The notes beneath the pieces were generated by a model. It was not told the DNA's origin and made no database searches. It saw only the letters and a program-made list of their open reading frames with translations. Of a DNA stretch of 46,273 bases, positions 39,689-46,273 are shown one piece after another. Position numbers and translations under genes: made by a program. Every line of letters begins with the position of its first letter. The stretch's first letter is position 1. This DNA is from SLID01 sp041667545 (GTDB taxonomy: Bacteria; Omnitrophota; Gorgyraeia; Tantalellales; Tantalellaceae), in assembly GCA_041667545.1 (NCBI GenBank), contig JBAYES010000010.1, positions 1 through 46,273 of the forward strand. Direction: 5' to 3'.

Positions 39689-40824
39689 TTTTCCCCTCCC
39701 GCGTCTTTCATTACCGCATTTGTTATATCTTCGGCGGCATGCGGTTTGCATATTTTGCCAAGCCCCCGTTTAAAAGTCTCATACACCGCCGGATCATGCA
39801 GCATCTCATCGGCTATACGGGGTATCTGTTTTATGGATGCCGCGATACGGGCGGCGCCGTTCTCTTGAAGAAATCTTTCATTCCACGTTTCCTGTCCCGG
39901 TATCGAACCGTACAATATCATGGGAAGCGCCGAATCCATGGCCTCCGTCACACTTATGCCCCCCGCTTTGGTTATCATTAAATCTGAAACCGCCATAAGC
40001 TCGGCTACCTTGTCCGTGAAGCCGAACAGCTTTACCGGATAATTAAGCGAAGCCGAGATACGTTCAAGCTGGCCGTAAAGTTCTTTGTTATGCCCCGAAA
40101 CCGCTATAATCTGTATACGTGACGCGCAGGACATCATTTCTTCCAGCATTTTCCCTACCGGCCCCACGCCAAACCCTCCGCTCATTATAAAGATCGTCTT
40201 TCTTGTCTCTTCGAGACCATATCTTTTTCTGATAACATCCTCGTCGTGTTTTCTGTGGAACTCTTCCGTAGTGGGTATTCCTGTCACAAAGGTCTTTCCC
40301 GGACGTATACCTTTACGCTCAAGTTCCGTCCGCACCCGATCCGATCCGGCAAAATACATATCTATCCCGGCAGAAAGCCAGTAGGAATGCGGCCCGTAAT
40401 CTGTGACCACGGCGGCCAGCTTGGACTTCAATCCCGTTCTTTTCAGTATTCCGGCTATGCTTGGAACCAAAAAATGCGTCGCGATAACAACATCGGGAGA
40501 TTCCTTTAAAAGAAACTCCCCAAAACCGGGAACGCCGCTATGATCCATCTTTGCTCTTAACCGTCGGGTAAGGACATCGAACAACCTCAGGTCCGATACG
40601 TAGAACATTATGGCCCATAACCAGGTCGCTTTTTTCATCATAAAGACATAGAGGTCAAGATAGAGAAATCTGTAGAACCTGTTCGCGTATTCCATTATAT
40701 CCACTGTTTTCACTTCACATCTCTCCGGCATGCCTTTCATTACGCCTTCCAGAGCCAAAGCCGCTTTTTTGTGACCCATGCCGGCCGTGGAAAAGACCAA
40801 CAGTATTCTCTTCTTTTCCGTCAT
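39685..40824 (-). CDS. GT28/MGDG-synthase-like glycolipid glycosyltransferase
   Basis: Predicted peripheral membrane enzyme that glycosylates diacylglycerol or a similar lipid (family of MGDG synthase, UgtP and MurG). The 379-aa protein starts with the PF06925-type N-terminal domain (FSTAGMGHKKAALALEGV, about 10-27; PDVVIATHFLVPS). The C-terminal half is a GT28 donor domain with MSGGFGVGP, LFGFTDKVAELM and TKAGGISVTEAMDSALPMIL. It overlaps the gmhB-like gene by 4 bp (ATGA) and the glycosylase gene by 4 bp (GTGA). The lipid acceptor is unknown. It may contribute membrane glycolipids or a lipopolysaccharide-like surface. Confidence 0.85.
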   Translation of the reverse strand: MTEKKRILLVFSTAGMGHKKAALALEGVMKGMPERCEVKTVDIMEYANRFYRFLYLDLYVFMMKKATWLWAIMFYVSDLRLFDVLTRRLRAKMDHSGVPGFGEFLLKESPDVVIATHFLVPSIAGILKRTGLKSKLAAVVTDYGPHSYWLSAGIDMYFAGSDRVRTELERKGIRPGKTFVTGIPTTEEFHRKHDEDVIRKRYGLEETRKTIFIMSGGFGVGPVGKMLEEMMSCASRIQIIAVSGHNKELYGQLERISASLNYPVKLFGFTDKVAELMAVSDLMITKAGGISVTEAMDSALPMILYGSIPGQETWNERFLQENGAARIAASIKQIPRIADEMLHDPAVYETFKRGLGKICKPHAAEDITNAVMKDAGGEK

Positions 40825-41384
40825 TTCCCCTCCAGGACTATCTTTACGGCTTCTTTAAAATCTCTCGCTATTCGGTCTGGTTTTATTTTCCATTCTTCAG
40901 CGTCCTTCTCCGAGGACTTACCCGAAAGAACAAGTATGTTCAAAAGTCCCGCTTTTTTCCCGGCTATAATGTCCCTCTCCGAATCGCCTATAAAATATTT
41001 TCCCGAAAGATCTTCAATGTGGAATTTTTTTGCCGCCTCAAGGAAAAGACCGGCTTCGGGTTTACGGCAGGAACAGTTATCTTGATCAAGATGCGTACAG
41101 TACAGAACACCGTCTATTCTGCCCCCGCCCTCACGCACAGCGCTTTTCATCTTTTCCGTGAGATCTTTAAGCTCGTCCTGAGCCATTATTCCCTTGCCTA
41201 CGCATTTTTGATTGGATATGACTATGCTTCTATATCCCGATTCTTTTAAGGTTCTGAAACCCTCTATAACCCCGGGAAGAAAAATAAAGTCCTCCCATTT
41301 TGTTACATATCCATGTTCGGTAACTCCGGCGCCGTCCTTATTTATGACCCCGTCCCTGTCCACAAAAACGTATTTGTTCTCCAT
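40821..41384 (-). CDS. gmhB: HAD phosphatase, GmhB-like (heptose 1,7-bisphosphatase family)
   Basis: Probably removes a phosphate from a sugar bisphosphate such as D-glycero-manno-heptose 1,7-bisphosphate for LPS core heptose. The 187-aa protein has the HAD motif I DRDG with nucleophile D9 and acid-base D11, motif II VISNQ, and motif III GDSERDI. The GmhB-specific zinc site is visible as C96-x-H98 and C104-x-C106 in YCTHLDQDNCSCRKPEAG, which separates it from histidinol phosphatase-only relatives. It sits between a GT-C membrane protein and the GT28 enzyme, supporting an envelope role. Other heptose genes are not in the window, so the exact substrate is uncertain. Confidence 0.85.
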   Translation of the reverse strand: MENKYVFVDRDGVINKDGAGVTEHGYVTKWEDFIFLPGVIEGFRTLKESGYRSIVISNQKCVGKGIMAQDELKDLTEKMKSAVREGGGRIDGVLYCTHLDQDNCSCRKPEAGLFLEAAKKFHIEDLSGKYFIGDSERDIIAGKKAGLLNILVLSGKSSEKDAEEWKIKPDRIARDFKEAVKIVLEGK

Positions 41385-41389
41385 TTCCC

Positions 41390-42775
41390 TTACCTCTCCG
41401 GACGAATCTTTCTTACTTCATCATACAACAAGTATCCTGTCATAACGGCTGCCACAGCGGAAAAATGCATCATAAAACGTGATATCGTGGTGTTAACATA
41501 AAAATAAAGGTTCTCTCCTGTCATGGCCATGTATGCCGCAAAATATGCCAGCGCCGAGACACCTGTAAAAACACTCAGATAGAACATCTCTCCCTTAAAA
41601 AGCCGCTTTCTTTTCCATACGATCGAAACAAAGAATATTACCCAGAAAATGTTCCATTTCTTGGGCCCGAAGACCTCCTGCTGAAAAAGGTTCAAAAGCG
41701 CGGGGATATGCCTTATGTTCTCCCATAATCTTGACGCGGTAAGGCTTTTGATGTCAAGATCACTGTTCACCGCGCCGCCTGAAACCCTTGTCAATATCCA
41801 TGGAGCGGAAATAGCCGCTATAAGCGCTAAAGAACGAAGCACATCCCGCAAAACGTTTTTTTTGTCTTCGCGCGCGGATCTCACAAACAGAACTACGAGC
41901 AGCAGTATAAACACCGCCGTAAAAACCATAGCCTCGTTCTTTATCCAGATAGAAGAACCCATCATAAAGGAAGCCAGGAGAAGCTCTATTCCGTTTCCGC
42001 TCCGTATGTACCTGATCAAGTAGAGAACCCCTGTTGTCACAAAACCCGTGAGAATAAGGTCGGCATGCATTATGGTGGCAAAATCCCCTATTTGGGGTAT
42101 TGTAGCCAGAATAAAAGTCGCAAGAAGAGCATAAGAACGATCGAAAAGTCTGCGCATTGAGGAAAAGAACACCGCTATGAAACCCGCATAAAATAAAGGC
42201 ATTATAAGCCGAACGAGAACATCATTGAACCCGATAAAAGAGTATATCCACGTCATAATAAGCGGCAGGAACAGCGGATAGTCGGGATGGGCCACGGTAC
42301 TTTCGCTCCAGGAAAAAAAATCGGCCGGTATCCCGGAATGAAAAAAGAAAATTTTGGCCTTGAGGGCATAATTAGCCGCCGCGTCATGGGCATGGACCGG
42401 AAAAGGGATTGTCAGAATAAATACCCATACGACCTGTACCGCCGCGGCCAGTAAAAGCAGTTTTTCGACAAGGCTCAACGCCTCAGGCGACCCTTCTTGT
42501 GATATCAACTCGCCTGCCTTGTAAGGTTTTGCCAGGTATCTTGAGCTCATCATCACAAAAAGAAGTGAAGGCATGGCCAGAATATTCAATATATCGACTC
42601 TGAGCCCTATTGAGCTGTAAAAAAACAGTATAAAAACCGATAAGGCCATCCCGACAAAAAGCGACATCCCGGCAAATTCAATAGAGGAAAAAGCATGCCT
42701 GGTCTTATTAGCCGCGAAAGTCAGAAGAGCCGCCCCCATGATCCACATCGCCAAGACAGAAAGAAAGAACATCAT
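41390..42775 (-). CDS. Polytopic membrane protein, GT-C glycosyltransferase-like
   Basis: The 461-aa protein has about 11-12 hydrophobic segments and a large loop after the third or fourth with HAHDAAANYALKAKIFFF followed by AHPDYPLFLPL. The aspartate-containing loop and the paired H-D and P-D-Y-P motifs resemble PMT/GT39- or GT83-type enzymes that use polyprenyl-phosphate sugars. I cannot assign a substrate. It overlaps the preceding 137-aa membrane protein gene by 4 bp (ATGA) and lies 5 bp before the gmhB-like gene, so it is part of the envelope run. A flippase or polymerase is a possible alternative. Confidence 0.7.
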   Translation of the reverse strand: MMFFLSVLAMWIMGAALLTFAANKTRHAFSSIEFAGMSLFVGMALSVFILFFYSSIGLRVDILNILAMPSLLFVMMSSRYLAKPYKAGELISQEGSPEALSLVEKLLLLAAAVQVVWVFILTIPFPVHAHDAAANYALKAKIFFFHSGIPADFFSWSESTVAHPDYPLFLPLIMTWIYSFIGFNDVLVRLIMPLFYAGFIAVFFSSMRRLFDRSYALLATFILATIPQIGDFATIMHADLILTGFVTTGVLYLIRYIRSGNGIELLLASFMMGSSIWIKNEAMVFTAVFILLLVVLFVRSAREDKKNVLRDVLRSLALIAAISAPWILTRVSGGAVNSDLDIKSLTASRLWENIRHIPALLNLFQQEVFGPKKWNIFWVIFFVSIVWKRKRLFKGEMFYLSVFTGVSALAYFAAYMAMTGENLYFYVNTTISRFMMHFSAVAAVMTGYLLYDEVRKIRPER

Positions 42776-43185
42776 ATGGCCTCCTCCCTGCTGTAAACCG
42801 CTCCCTTTCCCGGGAAAACCTTGAACTCTTTGTATCCGGGCGGAGAGGTTCCGGGATCTCCGTAAGAAATTATAAATTCCGGATCGTCTTCCGTACGGTA
42901 AAGCGGCCAGAGATAATACCTTGCCCGTACCTCTCTTATAGAGAATCTCTCGAACCCGGTAATATCATAAGTGGCGCCTCGCGGAAGATTTTCGGCGGAA
43001 AACGCAAGAAGGTCCTCAAGATCGTCCCCCAGAAGATACCTGACCTTGGAACCGTACTCATTGGCATATAAGTATGTAAGTTCGGCATACTGCCCGCGTT
43101 TACTCTGCCGTGCCAGGAAGATCACCCACAAGATGATCCACACAAGCAGAACGGATCTCAAGACAAACTTCGCATTCATTCTCAT
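42772..43185 (-). CDS. Small single-pass membrane protein, function unknown
   Basis: 137 aa from the ATG at 43185, 1 bp after the GT2 stop and with an AAAGGGG ribosome site. An upstream ATG at 43284 would lie inside the GT2 gene and is rejected. It has one N-terminal transmembrane anchor (VLRSVLLVWIILWVIFLARQ-like, about 8-27), then a soluble domain of about 110 residues containing GDDLEDLLAFSAENLP and ISYGDPGTSPPGYKEFKVFP. I do not recognise the domain. It is coupled by ATGA to the GT-C-like membrane protein, and small conserved proteins next to such transferases are common. It may be an accessory or partner protein. Confidence 0.75.
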   Translation of the reverse strand: MRMNAKFVLRSVLLVWIILWVIFLARQSKRGQYAELTYLYANEYGSKVRYLLGDDLEDLLAFSAENLPRGATYDITGFERFSIREVRARYYLWPLYRTEDDPEFIISYGDPGTSPPGYKEFKVFPGKGAVYSREEAI

Positions 43186-43186
43186 C

Positions 43187-44344
43187 CTATCCCCTTTCTT
43201 CCCTGAGACAGGACGCGATACGCTGAGCATCATCATAGAGTGACAATTTTTCGCTCTTTCCTGTCGTAACTTCATACGAGTCATCCAGCGTAAAGACCTC
43301 TCCTCCGTGAAAGGGCTTTAAAAACCTCAATACGCGCGCAAGATGTATATCGGCCGTAAAGATAGCGTTATATTTTTTCTTTTTTGTGAGGATCCTCAGT
43401 ACAACATCAGACATTTTTATCCTGCGCTTGAAAACGGTTATGGCTATGTCTGTGTGCTTTATCAGTATACCGCTTTTGACGGCATCGTCCACCCTGCTTC
43501 CCGGACGTCCGGACACCGTCCAGATCTTAAGGAAGGCTCTTTCCTTCGCCAGTTTTCTCAGGGCGCCGTAGTATCCGAGCACATCAACAGTCTTTTTACT
43601 TTCAGGATCCAGAAGCAGTATCCTTAAGATCTTTCCCCACCTGTCTTCAAATATCTTTTTGTTGCAGGCATAGATCTTTTCCTTGCCGGCCAGATCCTTC
43701 CTGGAAGCCTGTTCTTCATGGAACACGTACGCGCCTTCCGCTATTACAGGAATGAAACCGGCTTTTTGAGCCCTTATGGAAAAATCGCTGTCCTCATAGC
43801 ATACCCCTGAATAGATCTCGTCCAGATAACCTATACTGTCAATGACTTCCCGTTTTATAAGACATGCAAAACCTATAGCATGGCCGATCTCTACGTATTT
43901 TTCCGAATTTTTCTGAAGGCGGACCGCATGATCGTGAATAGAAACTCCTTCGGCCGGAACGGATCCGAAAGTATTGCTCTCCGGGTTGACTATGCCTATC
44001 TCCGACGAGCTTTCGGCGACAAGCAGCATCTCTCTAAGCCATCCGTCGGTTACTTCACAGTCGTTGTTCAAAAGACAGACATACGGAGAGTCCGATATCT
44101 TCATGCCCTCATTTATTCCGGCGGCAAAACCCAGATTCTCGTCATTAAACAACTTCCGTACCGCTACATTACCGGAACTCTCCACCGCGTTCAGATATTC
44201 CGCCACTGCCGGGTCTTTCGAGGCATTGTCCACTATTATAAGCCGGACCGGAACACGGGTATATTTAAAAACACTTTCCACGCACTTCTTAAGAAGCCCC
44301 GGGCTTTCATAACTCAAAAGTATTATGTCGCATTCGTATTTCAC
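43187..44344 (-). CDS. GT2 family glycosyltransferase with C-terminal extension
   Basis: Inverting GT-A glycosyltransferase using a nucleotide sugar at the inner membrane face. Start GTG at 44344 (385 aa) has a GGGGGA ribosome site 5 nt away; a GTG two codons upstream has no spacing. Motifs include IILLSYESPGLLKKCVES, IIVDNASKD, ENLGFAAGINEGM and the metal-binding NND in VCLLNNDCEV. GHAIGFACLIKREVID and YEDSDFSIRAQKAGF form the acceptor region. Residues about 245-385 form an extra domain I do not recognise, unlike common rhamnosyltransferase-type relatives. It lies between the 144-bp palindromic element and the small membrane protein gene. Confidence 0.85.
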   Translation of the reverse strand: MKYECDIILLSYESPGLLKKCVESVFKYTRVPVRLIIVDNASKDPAVAEYLNAVESSGNVAVRKLFNDENLGFAAGINEGMKISDSPYVCLLNNDCEVTDGWLREMLLVAESSSEIGIVNPESNTFGSVPAEGVSIHDHAVRLQKNSEKYVEIGHAIGFACLIKREVIDSIGYLDEIYSGVCYEDSDFSIRAQKAGFIPVIAEGAYVFHEEQASRKDLAGKEKIYACNKKIFEDRWGKILRILLLDPESKKTVDVLGYYGALRKLAKERAFLKIWTVSGRPGSRVDDAVKSGILIKHTDIAITVFKRRIKMSDVVLRILTKKKKYNAIFTADIHLARVLRFLKPFHGGEVFTLDDSYEVTTGKSEKLSLYDDAQRIASCLREERG

Positions 44345-44369
44345 CGTCACTCCCCCTTCCCCCTTTAGG

Positions 44370-44513
44370 GTTCTGCAAAATGGCCTTTTATAACGTCTTT
44401 GCGAGGAACGAACGAAGTAAGTGACGAAGCAATCTCAATATGTATAATAAGTTATGAGATCCTTCGTCGCCTTCGGCTCCTCAGGATGACGCAGAAAGTC
44501 CATTTTGCAGAAC
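44370..44513. mobile_element. 144-bp MITE-like element with perfect 14-bp TIRs
   Basis: GTTCTGCAAAATGG at 44370-44383 and its exact reverse complement at 44500-44513 bound the element. Inside, GCGAGGAACGAACGAAGT and CCTTCGTCGCCTTCGGCTCC form a foldback. It is a simpler relative of 34269-34613. It fills nearly the whole gap between two glycosyltransferase genes and abuts the stop of the upstream one, so it may separate their transcripts. Confidence 0.75.
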
Positions 44514-44514
44514 T

Positions 44515-46101
44515 CTACTTACCTCTTACCCCTTCCCCCAACTCCCAATACTTCGCCCACTTAAGGTAATGCACCCAGGAGAACATTACGGCGAACACCA
44601 GGCCCCTCATTCCTTCCATGAACCCCAGTTTTTTAACGTACATTTTAACGAACAGTTTCCGGGGTTTCACCTTAAGGTTATACATAACGGACTTATGATC
44701 CGCCGGGCCGTCTTTCTTCAGCATTTCACCCGCCTGCAAAGTGGTATATCTGTTCTGTCTCTCAATGAATTCCGACATGGAGTCGAACGGATAATGCTCT
44801 ATCTCTTCTTCAAGTTTGCCTTGCTTGCCGTTGACAACAAGTTTCTCATGAATATCCCCTTCATACCTTGCATACCCTTTCTTGAATAGATGGGCCGAGT
44901 AATGCAGCCATCCCCCCCGGGTCATGGCCTTGCCGAGAAAAACGTTCTTCCGCCTGAACTTAAAACTTACACATCCTCCTTCATCTCCGGAAAGAAGTTT
45001 TTCCATTCTTTTCCGAAAAGCTTCCGTGACCACTTCGTCGGCATCGAGCTGAAGGATCCAATCTCCCGTAGCCGCGTCCGTTCCCTTGTTCCTCTCATTG
45101 CCGAACCCTTCAAAATCGCTGAGTATTATTTTATCGGAATATTCTCCGGCTATATCCAGCGTGCCGTCGGTGGATCTCGCGTCCACAATAACAATTTCAT
45201 CCGCCCATTTTACCGACTCAAGACAGTTCCTTAACTTTTTAGCGGCGTTCTTCGTTATAACCACGACCGAAAGCTTCTTTCTCCCAATCCCGCCCTCCGG
45301 TTTTCTGCTATGGACTATGGACTTTGGACTTTGGACTATAGATTCTGCCCCCCCTCGCATCTCCCAGCATTTCACCCAGCTTACCAGCTGATATATCCCG
45401 CTGAATACCGCGACAGTTAAGCCGTATACACCGTCTTTATAGGCCTTCTTCCTTAAAAGCCGCCTGTAAAAACATCTGTCCAAAGTTCTGCGGAAAGCCC
45501 GCGCGAAACTCATTTTTCTGCCGGTCAAAAACCATTTACGCGCCTCGAGTGTTGTATGCCCGTTCAGGCTTCGTACATAATCGGATATATCTTTATGGGA
45601 ATAATGTATCATATCTCCTTTAAGATGCCCGCAATCTCCCTGAAGTAACGCCCTCGGATGAACATCGGCCTCCTCATACTTGAATTCGTCCTTAAGGAAA
45701 AACCTCGTCTGAGCGGCCGGATACTCTCCGCCGTACTTAAGCCAATACGACCCTATGTGATTCCTTCTCGGAATAGTGTAGGCCTTGAATTCGGGACTGC
45801 CGGAGACCAGAGAAGTTATCTCTTCTGCCAGTTCCGGGGTAACGCGCTCGTCGGCATCGAGACTAAGTACCCATCTATTCGCGGCCTGCGCGTACGCCCA
45901 GTTCCTGTGCCTGCCTTCATTCTCCATCTTGCGGGTAAAGATCCTGTCCGTGAACTTCGCGGCTAACTCCCTTGTAGAATCCGTACTATCATCATCCACA
46001 ACGATTATTTCATCGGCCCAGGTAACCGTCTCAAGGCACGCGGCAATATTTTCCTCTTCGTTTCTGGTTATAACCACAACACTAACCGGCGCTTTTTTCA
46101 C
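44515..46101 (-). CDS. Tandem-domain GT2 glycosyltransferase (WaaE/KdtX-like x2)
   Basis: Two complete GT2 domains of the LPS core beta-glycosyltransferase (WaaE) type in one 528-aa chain. Domain 1 (about 6-250) has VVVITRNEEENIAACL, VVDDDSTDSTRELA and SLDADERV. Domain 2 (about 272-525) repeats this as VVVITKNAAKKLRNCL, IVDARSTDGTLDIA and QLDADEVV, with similar C-terminal helices (FAVMFSWVHYLKWAKYWE; FSGIYQLVSWVKCWE). The linker (about 252-270, S/P/K-rich) is encoded by a run of 7-bp repeats. Start GTG 46101 has GGAG with 5-nt spacing; GTG 46107 has none. It is the first envelope gene in the run. It may add two core sugars successively; acceptors are unknown. Confidence 0.88.
   Translation of the reverse strand: MKKAPVSVVVITRNEEENIAACLETVTWADEIIVVDDDSTDSTRELAAKFTDRIFTRKMENEGRHRNWAYAQAANRWVLSLDADERVTPELAEEITSLVSGSPEFKAYTIPRRNHIGSYWLKYGGEYPAAQTRFFLKDEFKYEEADVHPRALLQGDCGHLKGDMIHYSHKDISDYVRSLNGHTTLEARKWFLTGRKMSFARAFRRTLDRCFYRRLLRKKAYKDGVYGLTVAVFSGIYQLVSWVKCWEMRGGAESIVQSPKSIVHSRKPEGGIGRKKLSVVVITKNAAKKLRNCLESVKWADEIVIVDARSTDGTLDIAGEYSDKIILSDFEGFGNERNKGTDAATGDWILQLDADEVVTEAFRKRMEKLLSGDEGGCVSFKFRRKNVFLGKAMTRGGWLHYSAHLFKKGYARYEGDIHEKLVVNGKQGKLEEEIEHYPFDSMSEFIERQNRYTTLQAGEMLKKDGPADHKSVMYNLKVKPRKLFVKMYVKKLGFMEGMRGLVFAVMFSWVHYLKWAKYWELGEGVRGK
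45308..45342. repeat. Five 7-bp repeats encoding a protein linker
   Basis: CTATGGA, CTATGGA, CTTTGGA, CTTTGGA and CTATAGA in a row. Read on the minus strand inside the tandem GT2 gene they give SIVQSPKSIVHS. The 35-bp length is not a multiple of three, yet the frame stays open through both domains. This looks like intergenic low-complexity DNA captured between two fused genes. Confidence 0.8.
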
Positions 46102-46175
46102 ATCCACTCCTTCACGTTTTGAACATACATCCCGACAGTTCTACGGCCGCGGGCCGTTGCGTATTTTTGAAGCCT

Positions 46176-46258
46176 TTTTAACTGAACAAAAGTTCGCTCG
46201 TCCTGATTATTTTAGAGGCTTAGAGCCAACTTTTGTGTCCCCGCAGGGGCAGTTAAAA
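46176..46258. repeat. Strong 83-nt foldback at the right edge
   Basis: TTTTAACTG (46176-46184) pairs with CAGTTAAAA (46250-46258). ACAAAAGTTCGCTC pairs with GAGCCAACTTTTGT at 13 of 14 positions. A CCCCGCAGGGG mini-hairpin bulges from the 3' arm (46239-46249). No T tract follows on either strand, so it is not a simple terminator. It may be a small palindromic element or a structured leader of the GT2 operon; the neighbouring gene lies beyond the window. Confidence 0.55.
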
Positions 46259-46273
46259 CCAGCGAGAAAATGC

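Overview
The window is a contiguous stretch of bacterial chromosome in which almost every gene lies on the minus strand in long, tightly packed operons. The exception is one membrane glycosyltransferase gene at 23830-25197. Gene content (LL-diaminopimelate aminotransferase lysine route, aspartate dehydrogenase with NadA, archaeal-type LeuC/LeuD, many envelope glycosyltransferases), moderate GC and families of small palindromic repeats suit an uncultured Gram-negative-type bacterium of the Omnitrophota (OP3) kind. That assignment is inference; no rRNA or other marker here proves it.

Layout, read in the transcription direction (right to left). (1) 46101-34912: an envelope and housekeeping run comprising a tandem-domain GT2, a GT2, a small membrane protein, a GT-C-like membrane protein, a GmhB-like phosphatase, a GT28/MGDG-synthase-like enzyme, family 4 uracil-DNA glycosylase, PriA, Fmt and a GT4. 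(2) 34178-25521: gap-pgk-tpiA-secG followed directly by a five-gene oligopeptide ABC transporter (oppA-B-C-D-F). (3) 25198-23830: the lone plus-strand GT39-like gene, flanked by two direct copies of a structured 143-nt element. (4) 23328-18565: leuC-leuD-leuB-asd-truA. (5) 18052-17709: an AbrB-fold regulator translationally coupled to a 56-aa unknown protein, behind a consensus promoter overlapped by helically phased operator half-sites. (6) 17560-16721: rplM-rpsI. (7) 16503-505: a 16-gene biosynthetic run argC-J-B-D-F-G-H, lysA, dapF-A-B-L, folK, panC, nadA, nadX, with no gap above 66 bp and one consensus promoter in front of argC. These pathways share aspartate as a precursor or substrate: argininosuccinate, DAP/lysine and NAD directly, and pantothenate through beta-alanine.

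Intergenic DNA is rich in repeats: TIR-bearing palindromic elements (94-340, 18184-18498, 34269-34613, 44370-44513), 23-bp GGACAGGTGTAGG-type tandem repeats, 46-bp and 62-bp tandem units, and 7-bp repeats.

The most interesting unexplained signal is a three-copy structured element (23506-23648, 25234-25376, 34702-34850). Its terminal 18-19-bp stem shows six consecutive compensatory base-pair changes between copies while internal motifs stay conserved. The G-U wobbles make sense only if it is transcribed from the plus strand, so I propose an undescribed structured RNA or RNA-like mobile element. Second is the AbrB/56-aa module with its operator array.
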